Shown here: in pieces, positions 12,222-20,103 of the stretch | Layout: each line of letters begins with the position of its first letter | Position numbering within the stretch: position 1 is the stretch's first letter | Assembly (NCBI GenBank): GCA_903850725.1 | Contig: CAINMG010000159.1 | Span: forward strand, 1-22,517 | From: Candidatus Staskawiczbacteria bacterium | GTDB taxonomy: Bacteria; Patescibacteriota; Minisyncoccia; Minisyncoccales; Staskawiczbacteraceae | Direction of reading: 5' to 3' | DNA: 22,517 bases | Position numbers and translations under genes: made by a program | The notes under the pieces: generated by a model | Seen by the model: only the letters and a program-made list of their open reading frames with translations | Told to the model about the DNA's origin: nothing | Database searches by the model: none

Positions 12222-13916
12222 TTACGCAACTTCATTATTGTAACAGCTTTCACAATACACAATCTCTGGCCTATCTGGAGCATAACTTGTCTCAAATTCA
12301 TTAGCACATCCTTGCTTCATACACTTTCTGTGCCAAAGCTTTAAAGGGTTTGCTTTTCTTCTACGCTCCATATGACGACACCAAAAACATTTTCGTGGAA
12401 GTGGGATTGAAAATCTTTTATAAAAATCAAGCTCAGCTTTAATTATCTTATAAGCATTTTTACAATTATCACATTGAATAACTTCATTTAAAATATCCTC
12501 AGAAACATTTTTTATATCATCGGGTAAGTCAGAAGCTTTTATGGTTATCTTATATTCTGTTTGATTTTTATCACGCCAAAGATAACCGCTATTCATAACT
12601 TCTACTTTTGATTTTGGAAAATATTCTATGGCTATTGTTTCATTATATGCAAGTGGAGAAAATTCTGTAGGAAAAAATTCGCCGTATTTATAGAGTAAAC
12701 CGTTCTTATCAACATACGGCATATCTAGCATATGTTTTTTTATTTTAGGAACAAGTGCCTCATATTCTTCTTTAGTATATTGTTTATTTAAGATGCAATA
12801 TTTTTTACTACGTAACCCCATACAACCAAAACAATTAGAACATGAGTGACAACTCAAACAATATTCTGAATCTTGCATTGCAGGCCAACAATCAAAACAA
12901 AATTTTATATTTTGACAATTGTCGCCACAACTTATAGCTTCATAAACTAGTTCTGAATTTTGACTCCAATTAGTAAAATCATAACAGTCTTTTGCAGTAT
13001 CTGCTAATTGCTGACAATAACGCACATTTTCACATCCCACGACTTCAAAACAATTAAAAGCACTTTTTGAACGATAAACATATTCTCCAGTAACATTTTT
13101 ATTGTGATTTCCATGCATATACTTTGTCGGTGATTTGAGTTTGAATTCATAAAACTTTTTTTTGATATTTTCTAGCTCCACATATGAGCCTGTACTTATT
13201 TTTTGCAATTCATTGAAATATTCTTCTTTTGTATACTGCTCATTCCATATACAATACTGCTTACTTCGCAAATTAAAACATCCAAAACAATCATTGCAAT
13301 TTATACAATCATCGCAAAACAAAAGATTTCTGCCATCTTTTGTATCTGTGCAATAAAAACATTGAAAGAGATTTTTACATTCAAAAGCTTCATAACAAAG
13401 CTCTACTATAGAAAAATAACAATCTATCGAATCTTTTGTATAATTTGAACCAACGCAATATTGACAATTTTCTTCATCACTACAATTGAAACAAAGATAG
13501 CAATTTTTTAAATATGAAGCATTATTGCAATAATCGCTATTTACTAATCCACGCACAGAACGACTTGGCCATGGTATAGAAAAATTAAAATCCTTTAATT
13601 GTTCCAAAAATGGTTTTGAAAAATCTACATCCTTACCAAAAATCATCGGATCCCAGTTATCAGACCACCAATAATCATGATCATAAATTTTTATATTAGC
13701 ATCCTCAGGATAACCAGAAAATATTTTTTTACCATCTTTAGCTTCGATTTTTTTATATAAATTATTTTGGTTAAAAAATATAAAACGTCTTACTGTTCTA
13801 CACTCAGGGCAAAAGGTTGGCGCAGGAACTTTCATTTTTTCATAAAATGCAAAATCATCGGGCTCGATAGTGAAGCTCGACTTACAGTTCTGACAATTAC
13901 GAATTTCTTGTTCCAT
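12222..13916 (-). CDS. Cys-rich zinc-ribbon protein, paralog D
   Basis: 564 aa. N-terminal zinc site C8-C11 with C36-C39 (CQNC..CPEC) and the uninterrupted EKMKVPAPT that shows what A and B looked like before repeat insertion. Then IYDHDYWWSDNWDPMIFGKD, a Cys-stepped centre (CQYC, CFYC, CDDCINCNDCFGC), YCIWNEQYTKEEY near residue 219 and YCILNKQYTKEEY near 370. C-terminal sites: CDNC, CFWC, KCMKQGC and CESC. No TM or signal. Its ATG is only 3 nt from the stop of the VirD4/HerA-like ATPase, so the two are translated from one mRNA. This is the best evidence that the family works with the ATPase, but the function itself is unknown. Confidence 0.87.
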   Translation of the reverse strand: MEQEIRNCQNCKSSFTIEPDDFAFYEKMKVPAPTFCPECRTVRRFIFFNQNNLYKKIEAKDGKKIFSGYPEDANIKIYDHDYWWSDNWDPMIFGKDVDFSKPFLEQLKDFNFSIPWPSRSVRGLVNSDYCNNASYLKNCYLCFNCSDEENCQYCVGSNYTKDSIDCYFSIVELCYEAFECKNLFQCFYCTDTKDGRNLLFCDDCINCNDCFGCFNLRSKQYCIWNEQYTKEEYFNELQKISTGSYVELENIKKKFYEFKLKSPTKYMHGNHNKNVTGEYVYRSKSAFNCFEVVGCENVRYCQQLADTAKDCYDFTNWSQNSELVYEAISCGDNCQNIKFCFDCWPAMQDSEYCLSCHSCSNCFGCMGLRSKKYCILNKQYTKEEYEALVPKIKKHMLDMPYVDKNGLLYKYGEFFPTEFSPLAYNETIAIEYFPKSKVEVMNSGYLWRDKNQTEYKITIKASDLPDDIKNVSEDILNEVIQCDNCKNAYKIIKAELDFYKRFSIPLPRKCFWCRHMERRRKANPLKLWHRKCMKQGCANEFETSYAPDRPEIVYCESCYNNEVA

Positions 13917-13919
13917 ACC

Positions 13920-16124
13920 TTAAAACTTTATTGTTTGACCGGGTTTTATTTCACCTTTTACTGGTTCATTGCTAAAGTCTATGCCCATTTTTTTTTGCAT
14001 CTCATCTGCCATCTTTTCTTGAGCAATTCTTTTTCGCAATTCTTCTTTTGGATCTAACCTTACTTTATCCGTGCCAGCGCTCTGGATTCCCGCATTCCCG
14101 CCTACGTCTGCTGGCTTCTGCGAGGCAGGCGCGGGAATGACAGGCGCGAGTTTTTCTAAAGGCTTGGATTCTTGCAGTTCAAGCTTATTCTCTTCAGGTG
14201 CAGTAACAACAAGAGGCAAACTTTCTACTTTATTAATTTCTGTTTTTTCTTGTTTTTCCTTCTCTTCTTTTTCCAAAGATTCTGCAAGTGCTTTTCTTAA
14301 TTCTGCCAAATTTATTTCTCTTTTTTGAGGTTGATTTTGATAAGGTTGATTTTGACGCTGAGTATCTTTTTGATGATGAGTATTTTTAAATTCAACATTT
14401 TCTATTTTTACTGGCTCTACAACCTGAGGTTTTACTTGAGGTTTTACTTGACTTTGTATTTGTTGAGATTTTTGTTGTACTTGATGTTGGGGTTTATTTT
14501 GCTCTGGATTTTTTATTATTTTTGACGACCCAAACTCTATTCCCAAGCTTGCTAAAGCACTATCTTTCTCATCCCCACCCAAATCCGCCTTTGGCAGAAT
14601 TGTGGCGGGCCCGTCAGAATGTCCTGCTGGGCTTTTGTCGGGTTTCTTATTTTTAAAACAAGTTTTACAATAAACAGGTTTGCCAGAAGTTGGCTCAAAA
14701 ATAACTTTTGTTTTTTTACCGCAATTAGAACATACCGCATCATAAAGCATTGTACCATCTTGTTGTTTGTGGCCCTGCGGTTGTTTTTGATTATTTTGCC
14801 ACTGCACAGGCACGGCACCTTTACTAGAAACATCCAAATTAGCAGCCCAACGATTAATTTCATCTTCAACTGCTTGTTTACTGCGAGCATATTTTTCTCG
14901 CGTAAGATTAATTAACTCAATACGCTTTTTATCATCTTTAGGAATAGGAGCTATAGTAATAGTCTTGGCAGAAAATGGCCGAGAAGTAATGCCACCTATC
15001 ATAAGTTTTATATATGTATCTCGATTTGCTAAACGCACAAAATCATCTTGCAAAAATTCTGGAGTAAATTCCTTTTCCAAAAATTCTGCATCCTCAGCTC
15101 CTACTCTAAAAGAAATTTCTGTACCTACGTTTCCAAAAACAGCATCTCTTACAGCAGTATTTTTATCTGTAACTAACTGCCCAATATATTGATGTGCCAT
15201 AATCAAATTTAATCTATACTTTCTAGCCTCAGACAAAATATTGCGGAATGAATCAGTCGCAAAATTCTGGAACTCATCAACATACAAATAAAAATCTCTT
15301 CTATCTGATTCAGGAATTCTTACGCGCTCCATAGCAGACAATTGTATCTTTGTTATAATCATTGCTCCCAAAATTGCTGAGTTATCTTCTCCAATTCTCC
15401 CCTTTGAGACATTGACCAGCAAGATCTTCCCCGTGTTCATTATTCCTTCAATATCTATAGTATTTTTGGCTTGTCCCACAATATTTCTGACAAAAGAAAC
15501 ATTTAAAAACTGCCCTACCTTGTTCTGTACAGGAGCTATAGCTTCATTCCTGTATCTTGACTCCCATTCTTCATATTCATTAATCCAAAAAGACTTTACA
15601 ACTGGATCTTGCAAATTATTTATAATTTTTTGCCTATAGTCTCTATCCACCAACATTCTTGGAATACCCAAAAGAGTAGTACCTGGCGTATCTAACAAAG
15701 CCAAAATACTATTTGCCAAAATGTATTCCATACGAGCAGACCATACATTTGCCCAAATTTTAGTAAAAATACCAATCAAGCCAGAAGCAATCAAATGCTT
15801 ATATCTTGGGTCTTGCACATCCATAATATTAAAACTTACGGGATGCTCCATATCTGCAGGATTAAAATAAACCACATCTTTCATTCTGTGTCTTGGAATG
15901 CTTTCCAAAATTTCTTCAACAAATTCTCCGTGAGGATCTATAACTGCAAGGCCTTCGCCATTTTCTACATCTTGCAAAGCCATATTTTTTAGAAATTGAG
16001 TTTTACCAGTTCCAGTTTTTCCAATCACATACATGTGTTGGCGACGGTCTATTCTCCTTATCCCAAATTTCTGATCTGCTCCTCTAAAATTTGTTTGAGC
16101 AATATAAGTTATATCTTTTGCCAT
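13920..16124 (-). CDS. VirD4/HerA-like ATPase 1 with zinc ribbon
   Basis: 734 aa. P-loop ATPase of the FtsK-HerA superfamily, TraG/VirD4-like: Walker A GKTGTGKT (residues 35-42), AVIDPHGEFVEEIL, Walker B YLYVDEFQNF near residue 282, then SEARKYRLNLIMAHQYIGQL. It begins almost directly with the motor domain and has no TM segment. After the motor (about residue 430) comes a treble-clef-type zinc ribbon, CSNCGKKT...PVYCKTCF (about 463-490), then a Q/P/E-rich linker and a conserved-looking end (KKMGIDF...GEIKPGQTIKF). A dispersed repeat at 14081-14143 encodes about residues 661-682 of the linker (VIPAPASQ...NAGIQSAG). Together with the membrane protein at 17243-18643 it would rebuild the two-part layout of CPR VirD4/HerA-like pumps. 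No relaxase, VirB4 or pilin is in the window. Confidence 0.88.
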   Translation of the reverse strand: MAKDITYIAQTNFRGADQKFGIRRIDRRQHMYVIGKTGTGKTQFLKNMALQDVENGEGLAVIDPHGEFVEEILESIPRHRMKDVVYFNPADMEHPVSFNIMDVQDPRYKHLIASGLIGIFTKIWANVWSARMEYILANSILALLDTPGTTLLGIPRMLVDRDYRQKIINNLQDPVVKSFWINEYEEWESRYRNEAIAPVQNKVGQFLNVSFVRNIVGQAKNTIDIEGIMNTGKILLVNVSKGRIGEDNSAILGAMIITKIQLSAMERVRIPESDRRDFYLYVDEFQNFATDSFRNILSEARKYRLNLIMAHQYIGQLVTDKNTAVRDAVFGNVGTEISFRVGAEDAEFLEKEFTPEFLQDDFVRLANRDTYIKLMIGGITSRPFSAKTITIAPIPKDDKKRIELINLTREKYARSKQAVEDEINRWAANLDVSSKGAVPVQWQNNQKQPQGHKQQDGTMLYDAVCSNCGKKTKVIFEPTSGKPVYCKTCFKNKKPDKSPAGHSDGPATILPKADLGGDEKDSALASLGIEFGSSKIIKNPEQNKPQHQVQQKSQQIQSQVKPQVKPQVVEPVKIENVEFKNTHHQKDTQRQNQPYQNQPQKREINLAELRKALAESLEKEEKEKQEKTEINKVESLPLVVTAPEENKLELQESKPLEKLAPVIPAPASQKPADVGGNAGIQSAGTDKVRLDPKEELRKRIAQEKMADEMQKKMGIDFSNEPVKGEIKPGQTIKF
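14081..14143. repeat. Composite GC-rich repeat inside ATPase 1
   Basis: Outer arms TCTGGATTCCCGC..TTCCCGCC and GCGGGAATGACA form an inverted pair (TTCCCGC/GCGGGAA); between them lies another imperfect inverted pair (GCCTACGTCTGC / GCGAGGCAGGC). It stays in frame and encodes VIPAPASQ..NAGIQS; VIPAKAGIQ-like peptides are the usual translation of this repeat type, from memory. GC content is far above the gene's. Confidence 0.75.
14584..14598. repeat. Degenerate TCCGCC-GGC(A/G)GA repeat unit in ATPase 1
   Basis: TCCGCCTTTGGCAGA differs from the TCCGCCNNNGGCGGA unit by one base. It lies in frame in the linker after the zinc ribbon (LPKADLGG). Confidence 0.45.
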
Positions 16125-16166
16125 ACGTTTATTTTTAAAATTTTAAATTTTGTACTTGCACAACTA

Positions 16167-17153
16167 TTAATCCCCAATAGAAGGCTTTAAGAAAAAACTC
16201 ATAATTTCTTCAAGATTGTTGGCCTTCTGAATCTTTTCAAGATATATTTCATGAGTTTTTTCAAATTGTTCTGATAAAAAATTGAAATATGAATCTTTTT
16301 TGCCGTCTATTGCTTTTTCAAAAGCATTCATATGCGCTTCCCTATTTTTATTCCAAATTATCATAGGATGATATTTATGTGTTTTTAGAATTTCATTCAT
16401 TAAAATTCTGCCTGTCCTTCCATTACCATCGCGAAAAGGATGGATCCTTTCAAACTTATAATAAAAAGTAAATGCTTGCTCAAGGGGATACATTTTATAA
16501 TAATTTTCATTATTCCATAAAATAAGATCATCTATTTCATTTTTTATATTTTTATAGTCAGATACTGTAGAATTGCCAACCACAATATCATTATCTTTTC
16601 TAAACTTTAAACTAGCAGGCTCATGAGATAATAATATGTCATGCATTTTTTCTATATTCTTACGAGTGATCCTAAAATTCTTTTGCTTACTATAGTTAAT
16701 TGCAGTAATAGTATTTTTTACTTCTTCGTTTTTTTCATTGGATGATTCAGTCACTATTCTTTCAACACTTTCTCTAGGTACACGGCTACCTTCCATTTTG
16801 TTTGAATTATAAATAAAATCAACTAGAAATGCTGTTTCCATAGCAGCAAGGCCAAGCTCACCAAGATTTTTTTTAGATTGAAAAAGCCTTGCGCGCGAAC
16901 TTTCAATTTTATCAATATTCACATATGCCAAAAATTCCTTACTCGCTCTATTCCTCCAATATTCAATCCTCAATTTTGACTCCTCACTAATTAGATAATT
17001 TTGAAATTCTTGCTTCTTAACTGCCAAATTAGTTGTTGTAGAAGACGGCCCCAGGGATTTATTTTTAGGTATAGTTTGACCCCTATTAATATAAATCGTA
17101 TCTAATGCATATATATAAGATTTTCCATTAACTATCTTTTGCGAAATTTTCAT
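16167..17153 (-). CDS. Fic domain protein (class II, putative AMPylator)
   Basis: 328 aa. The catalytic loop HPFRDGNGRTGR (about 237-248) is a complete Fic motif HxFx(D/E)GNGRxxR, so AMP transfer from ATP to a protein hydroxyl is the expected reaction. Upstream, SNKMEG (about 116-121) fits the inhibitory helix motif (S/T)xxxE(G/N), placing it in class II, where the inhibitory Glu is N-terminal in the same chain. Residues 1-45 are a small basic domain (KISQKIVNGKSYIYALDTIY) typical of this Fic group; a C-terminal helical tail follows. No signal or TM, and no separate antitoxin is nearby, consistent with built-in inhibition. It stands between the membrane protein and ATPase 1, 42 nt before the ATPase start. 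A substrate of the pump, a regulator of it, or an unrelated passenger are all possible. Confidence 0.92.
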   Translation of the reverse strand: MKISQKIVNGKSYIYALDTIYINRGQTIPKNKSLGPSSTTTNLAVKKQEFQNYLISEESKLRIEYWRNRASKEFLAYVNIDKIESSRARLFQSKKNLGELGLAAMETAFLVDFIYNSNKMEGSRVPRESVERIVTESSNEKNEEVKNTITAINYSKQKNFRITRKNIEKMHDILLSHEPASLKFRKDNDIVVGNSTVSDYKNIKNEIDDLILWNNENYYKMYPLEQAFTFYYKFERIHPFRDGNGRTGRILMNEILKTHKYHPMIIWNKNREAHMNAFEKAIDGKKDSYFNFLSEQFEKTHEIYLEKIQKANNLEEIMSFFLKPSIGD

Positions 17154-17242
17154 AGCTTTTTTAACTTAATTTTATCCTCTTTCTTATAATATCACATAAT
17201 TTACCATTATAAAATAGAAAATTAATTTTAACTATAATTTCA

Positions 17243-18643
17243 TTATTCTATAGGTAAATTTTCTGGAGGACCACCTCTCTTTGATTCCACTCTTGCCACA
17301 GATGGCGAAACAAGTCCTGTAAGTTTGTTTGGAAAGTGAAAAAGCGTTGCCAGTTCTTCAGGATTTAAAAGTATTGTATAACTTTCCAAATCTGGGTACA
17401 AGGGTGGAAACCTTCCTACAATATTTCTAAACATTTTTCTGGCTCTAAAATATGCTCTTCTTTTACGAAAAAGATAATGGGTTTTTGGTCTAGTATCTCC
17501 CGTATATCTTAGGCTATTTAAATGCATTGTTTTAAAATGTCCAAAATATCCTCTACCAGCATTTTTACTTGCTCCACTCCAATTTTCCCTTTTAGCTGCA
17601 TAGGTGCCCCTTACAGAACATTTAAAAATTGGCTTTTTCATTTTATCTTCAATGCCCAGTAAAATTTCTTTTTCTCCAGGAGTTAACATGAGCTCATTAT
17701 CATCACCTTCATCTTCCATTACGCGAGGAAGGAATTTATAACTTGCTTTTTCACCGCTACCTTCTTTAGTTGGTCCCATAATTAAGTGGTATAGCAAATC
17801 CCCCACATCTTGTATTAATGTTTTTTCTTTTTTTACTGGGCGCCTTGCAATTTTATCAATTTCTTTTTTTGCAATTGCTTTAAGTCCGACCTCACTATCT
17901 ATCACGGGAGTTGTAATAAATTGAATCCAAAAATGCTCTCCTGGGCCTAGTCTTGAAAGACCTTCAAGCAAAGAAGCCATTGGATCTATTCTTTTTTCTT
18001 CTGCTGAGATTCTTTCACCTTGTGGTTCAAAAAACTTTTCATAAGTTCTAATAGGATAACAATTAGGTTGTTCAAGTATCCAATCTTCTCCATACAAATC
18101 CCATTCTTGATTGGGAATATCTTGAGGAATAGCTTTTAAATAATCGGGAACTTCACGCATTTCAAGCTCAGGGTAATGTCCATAAAGAATTGTTTCAATA
18201 GTTCTTTTATGTTGAGCTAAACATCTTAAATAGAAATGAACCGATCCTTCTGCACTTACAATCTCCCAAGAAAACCAATATGCTGATTCAGCAAATTCCC
18301 CCTCGCACCACTGTTCGCGCCAATTACCAGAATCATATATGGGCCACAAACTAGTAAAAACATCTTCCATGGCTTTAAACGGAGCTAAAACTTCTTTTGG
18401 TGGCACCATCTCAATTACAACCCATTTAAATTTTGCATAAGTAAAATCCCACATTATCCACCAAAGATAGAGCTCTCTTAACTGGATAACCAACATTACA
18501 GGAAGCAAAAACCACCACCAAACTCTTAAAAATGGCACCCACAAAACTACTGCAAACAAAATCACCCACCAAAATGGATCCCAAAACGCCTTCCTAACCC
18601 AAGGCATAAAGAAAAAATATGTTTTGTAAAATTTACTAGCCAT
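17243..18643 (-). CDS. Membrane protein resembling N-domain of VirD4/HerA-like pumps
   Basis: 466 aa. Residues 1-65 are hydrophobic and Trp-rich with two or three TM segments (WVILFAVVLWVPFLRVWWWF and following). The soluble part has the pattern VHFYLRCLAQHKRTIETIL YGHYPELEMREVPDY, then LEQPNCYPIRTYEKFFEP, IDPMASLLEGLSRLGPGEHFWIQ, which I recognise from the N-terminal region of large CPR and archaeal VirD4/HerA-like ATPases (DUF8128-type; label from memory). Here that region is a separate protein and the ATPase is the Fic-neighbour gene downstream, so I infer the two form one membrane-anchored motor. Residues 370-440 are basic (RKRRAYFRARKMFRN). The start is 11 nt after the stop of the two-TM gene, so the pair is an operon. 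Confidence 0.7.
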   Translation of the reverse strand: MASKFYKTYFFFMPWVRKAFWDPFWWVILFAVVLWVPFLRVWWWFLLPVMLVIQLRELYLWWIMWDFTYAKFKWVVIEMVPPKEVLAPFKAMEDVFTSLWPIYDSGNWREQWCEGEFAESAYWFSWEIVSAEGSVHFYLRCLAQHKRTIETILYGHYPELEMREVPDYLKAIPQDIPNQEWDLYGEDWILEQPNCYPIRTYEKFFEPQGERISAEEKRIDPMASLLEGLSRLGPGEHFWIQFITTPVIDSEVGLKAIAKKEIDKIARRPVKKEKTLIQDVGDLLYHLIMGPTKEGSGEKASYKFLPRVMEDEGDDNELMLTPGEKEILLGIEDKMKKPIFKCSVRGTYAAKRENWSGASKNAGRGYFGHFKTMHLNSLRYTGDTRPKTHYLFRKRRAYFRARKMFRNIVGRFPPLYPDLESYTILLNPEELATLFHFPNKLTGLVSPSVARVESKRGGPPENLPIE

Positions 18644-18654
18644 TTTTGTAGTAA

Positions 18655-18879
18655 TTATTTAATAACCAAATTTAAAAAATTTGGTAAATATTGTATTGCC
18701 AGCGAAGCAATTGCAACTACCAAAAACCCTATTGCGAAAAAATAAAATGTAAAAATTATAGGCACCACCACAAATGTCGCTTTTTTCTCGTGCCAATAAT
18801 AAAGCAAAGAAAAAAATACTATATAATAAATAGCTGTAAGTGCCAATAAAATATATAAAAGTAAAAAAAATATTGCCAT
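18655..18879 (-). CDS. Small two-TM membrane protein
   Basis: 74 aa from ATG at 18879 (MAIFFLLLYILLALTAIYYI...); an alternative TTG at 18897 overlaps the -10 box and is unlikely. Two long hydrophobic segments (about 3-26 and 36-62) with a short WHEKKA turn. No family recognised. It opens the operon with the VirD4/HerA-like N-domain protein, so a role as a membrane partner of the pump is possible. The start lies only about 3 nt after the predicted transcription start. Confidence 0.6.
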   Translation of the reverse strand: MAIFFLLLYILLALTAIYYIVFFSLLYYWHEKKATFVVVPIIFTFYFFAIGFLVVAIASLAIQYLPNFLNLVIK

Positions 18880-18888
18880 ATTATTATA

Positions 18889-18916
18889 ATTATACAACTT
18901 ACAAAATTTTTTGCAA
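18889..18916 (-). promoter_or_regulatory. Promoter of the membrane/ATPase run
   Basis: TTGCAA (18916-18911), 16 nt, perfect TATAAT (18894-18889), placed right after the preceding terminator. Nearly leaderless with respect to ATG at 18879. Confidence 0.65.
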
Positions 18917-18944
18917 CAAAAAACTCGCCCAAGGGCGAGAGTTT
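18917..18944 (-). terminator. Rho-independent terminator after sigma4/HARE gene
   Basis: On the minus strand CTCGCC, loop CTTG, GGCGAG followed by six T; 8 nt past the stop codon. Confidence 0.9.
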
Positions 18945-18951
18945 TGATTTT

Positions 18952-19980
18952 TTAAACTGACTCGGTTTTGCGGATAAAGTAATTACCCTTGTCATCTTTA
19001 TCAAAATTATTTTTGATATTCAAATTCATAAGTACAGTGTTTTTGGCAACCATTCTTTGGGCCAATACTTCTTTGACAACATCATCTTTATGCATTGGCT
19101 GATTTGTGGTTTGCAGTACTTTGACAATAACATCTTTAATTGTGCCTGGAGTATATCCCCATTCTGATAAAGCATAGGTTCCTCTGCCTACAAGTACAAA
19201 TCTTGAATCTTTGATTAATTCATTATGTACTGTTTGGGCATAAGTCTTTTTGTTTGGCTGATTATATTCTAATTTGTCAATCATTTTTGCGACATCAGTA
19301 AAATGTAAAGGTTTGCCGTGCTTTTTAAAAGCTAAAAATGCTCTGTCCTTAACTCCTCTTGGCTTAATTTCTGGCCAATGAATAAGTCCCAATTTCCCTT
19401 CTCTATTTGTTTGAATATTTTTGGAAATTTCAAGATAAGAAGAAACAGCTTCGTTGGTTAAATTATTTTTTGAGGCAAAACTTGCAATTACATCTTTTCT
19501 TGTCATAACTTTCCCAACTGCATCAATGTCTTTTACCAAAGAATCTAAAGTCTCTTTGACTTTGTTTTTAGCATCGGGAATAATTGACCAGAAATAAAAG
19601 AAGTCCTTTTTCTCGCAAACTCTAGAAAACTGAGGTGAAATAGTCAAGAAAAACAAAACAAAAGGTCTATTTTTCTTACCACCTAATTCTTCAAGTACCA
19701 AATCTTCGCGTCTTAAACCTCCATTTTTTGTAAAATAAGCTACAAGCTCTTTAAATACTTTGTCTAAAGTTTCTTGATTATTCTTCCTTACAAAATTGAA
19801 ACCAACTTCTTCAATTTGTCTCACTCTTTCTCTTGTAATATGCAAAGAATCCCCAATTGATTCCAATGTTTCTGGTTTGCCATTCTTTACTCCAAATCTT
19901 CTATCAAAAATATTCTTTGACTTTGGAGAAAGACCTTTGGTTAATTTTGCATATAATTGTGCGTAGTTTAATTTTGTCAT
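18952..19980 (-). CDS. Sigma-region-4 and HARE-HTH DNA-binding protein
   Basis: 342 aa. Residues 15-65 match sigma-70 region 4: LSPKSKNIFDRRFG, then the helix-turn-helix ESIGDSLHITRERVRQIE, the part that reads -35 boxes. There is no region 2, so it cannot melt promoters itself. Residues about 213-275 (RAFLAFKKHGKPLHFTDVAKMI...RFVLVGRGTYALSEWGY) are a HARE-HTH winged helix, the fold of the RNA polymerase delta subunit RpoE, and about 283-338 look like a second one (IVKVLQTTNQPMHKDDVVKEVL). The middle (70-200) is unassigned. Likely a transcription factor working with RNA polymerase; target genes unknown. It has the strongest promoter in the window, an 85-nt leader and its own terminator. Confidence 0.85.
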   Translation of the reverse strand: MTKLNYAQLYAKLTKGLSPKSKNIFDRRFGVKNGKPETLESIGDSLHITRERVRQIEEVGFNFVRKNNQETLDKVFKELVAYFTKNGGLRREDLVLEELGGKKNRPFVLFFLTISPQFSRVCEKKDFFYFWSIIPDAKNKVKETLDSLVKDIDAVGKVMTRKDVIASFASKNNLTNEAVSSYLEISKNIQTNREGKLGLIHWPEIKPRGVKDRAFLAFKKHGKPLHFTDVAKMIDKLEYNQPNKKTYAQTVHNELIKDSRFVLVGRGTYALSEWGYTPGTIKDVIVKVLQTTNQPMHKDDVVKEVLAQRMVAKNTVLMNLNIKNNFDKDDKGNYFIRKTESV

Positions 19981-20071
19981 TTTATTTTTTTATAAATATT
20001 GCCATAATTTTTAGGTTGGTTTCAAGACCAAAAAATAAAGCACTATTTACTTATTATTTAGTGTATTATTA

Positions 20072-20100
20072 ATGTTAGCATATATTAGTTTATATGTCAA
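20072..20100 (-). promoter_or_regulatory. Strong promoter of sigma4/HARE gene
   Basis: Perfect TTGACA (20100-20095), 17-nt spacer ending TGC (extended -10), TAACAT (20077-20072). Starts 3 nt after the secF stop. Leader of about 85 nt contains a small inverted pair (TTGGT/ACCAA near 20014-20030). Confidence 0.75.
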
Positions 20101-20103
20101 GCC

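Noticed and set aside
2942..13916. CaiB/BaiF (CoA-transferase) function for the Cys-rich family
   Set aside because: That label exists for such proteins from memory, but no CoA-transferase motif is visible; the chain is zinc-site and Cys-repeat material.
10553..18879. Complete type IV secretion or conjugation system
   Set aside because: Only coupling-protein-like ATPases and a membrane partner are seen; relaxase, VirB4, VirB6, pilin and oriT are not.
18880..18897. TTG start for the two-TM gene
   Set aside because: These codons coincide with the TATAAT box; ATG at 18879 is the more likely start.
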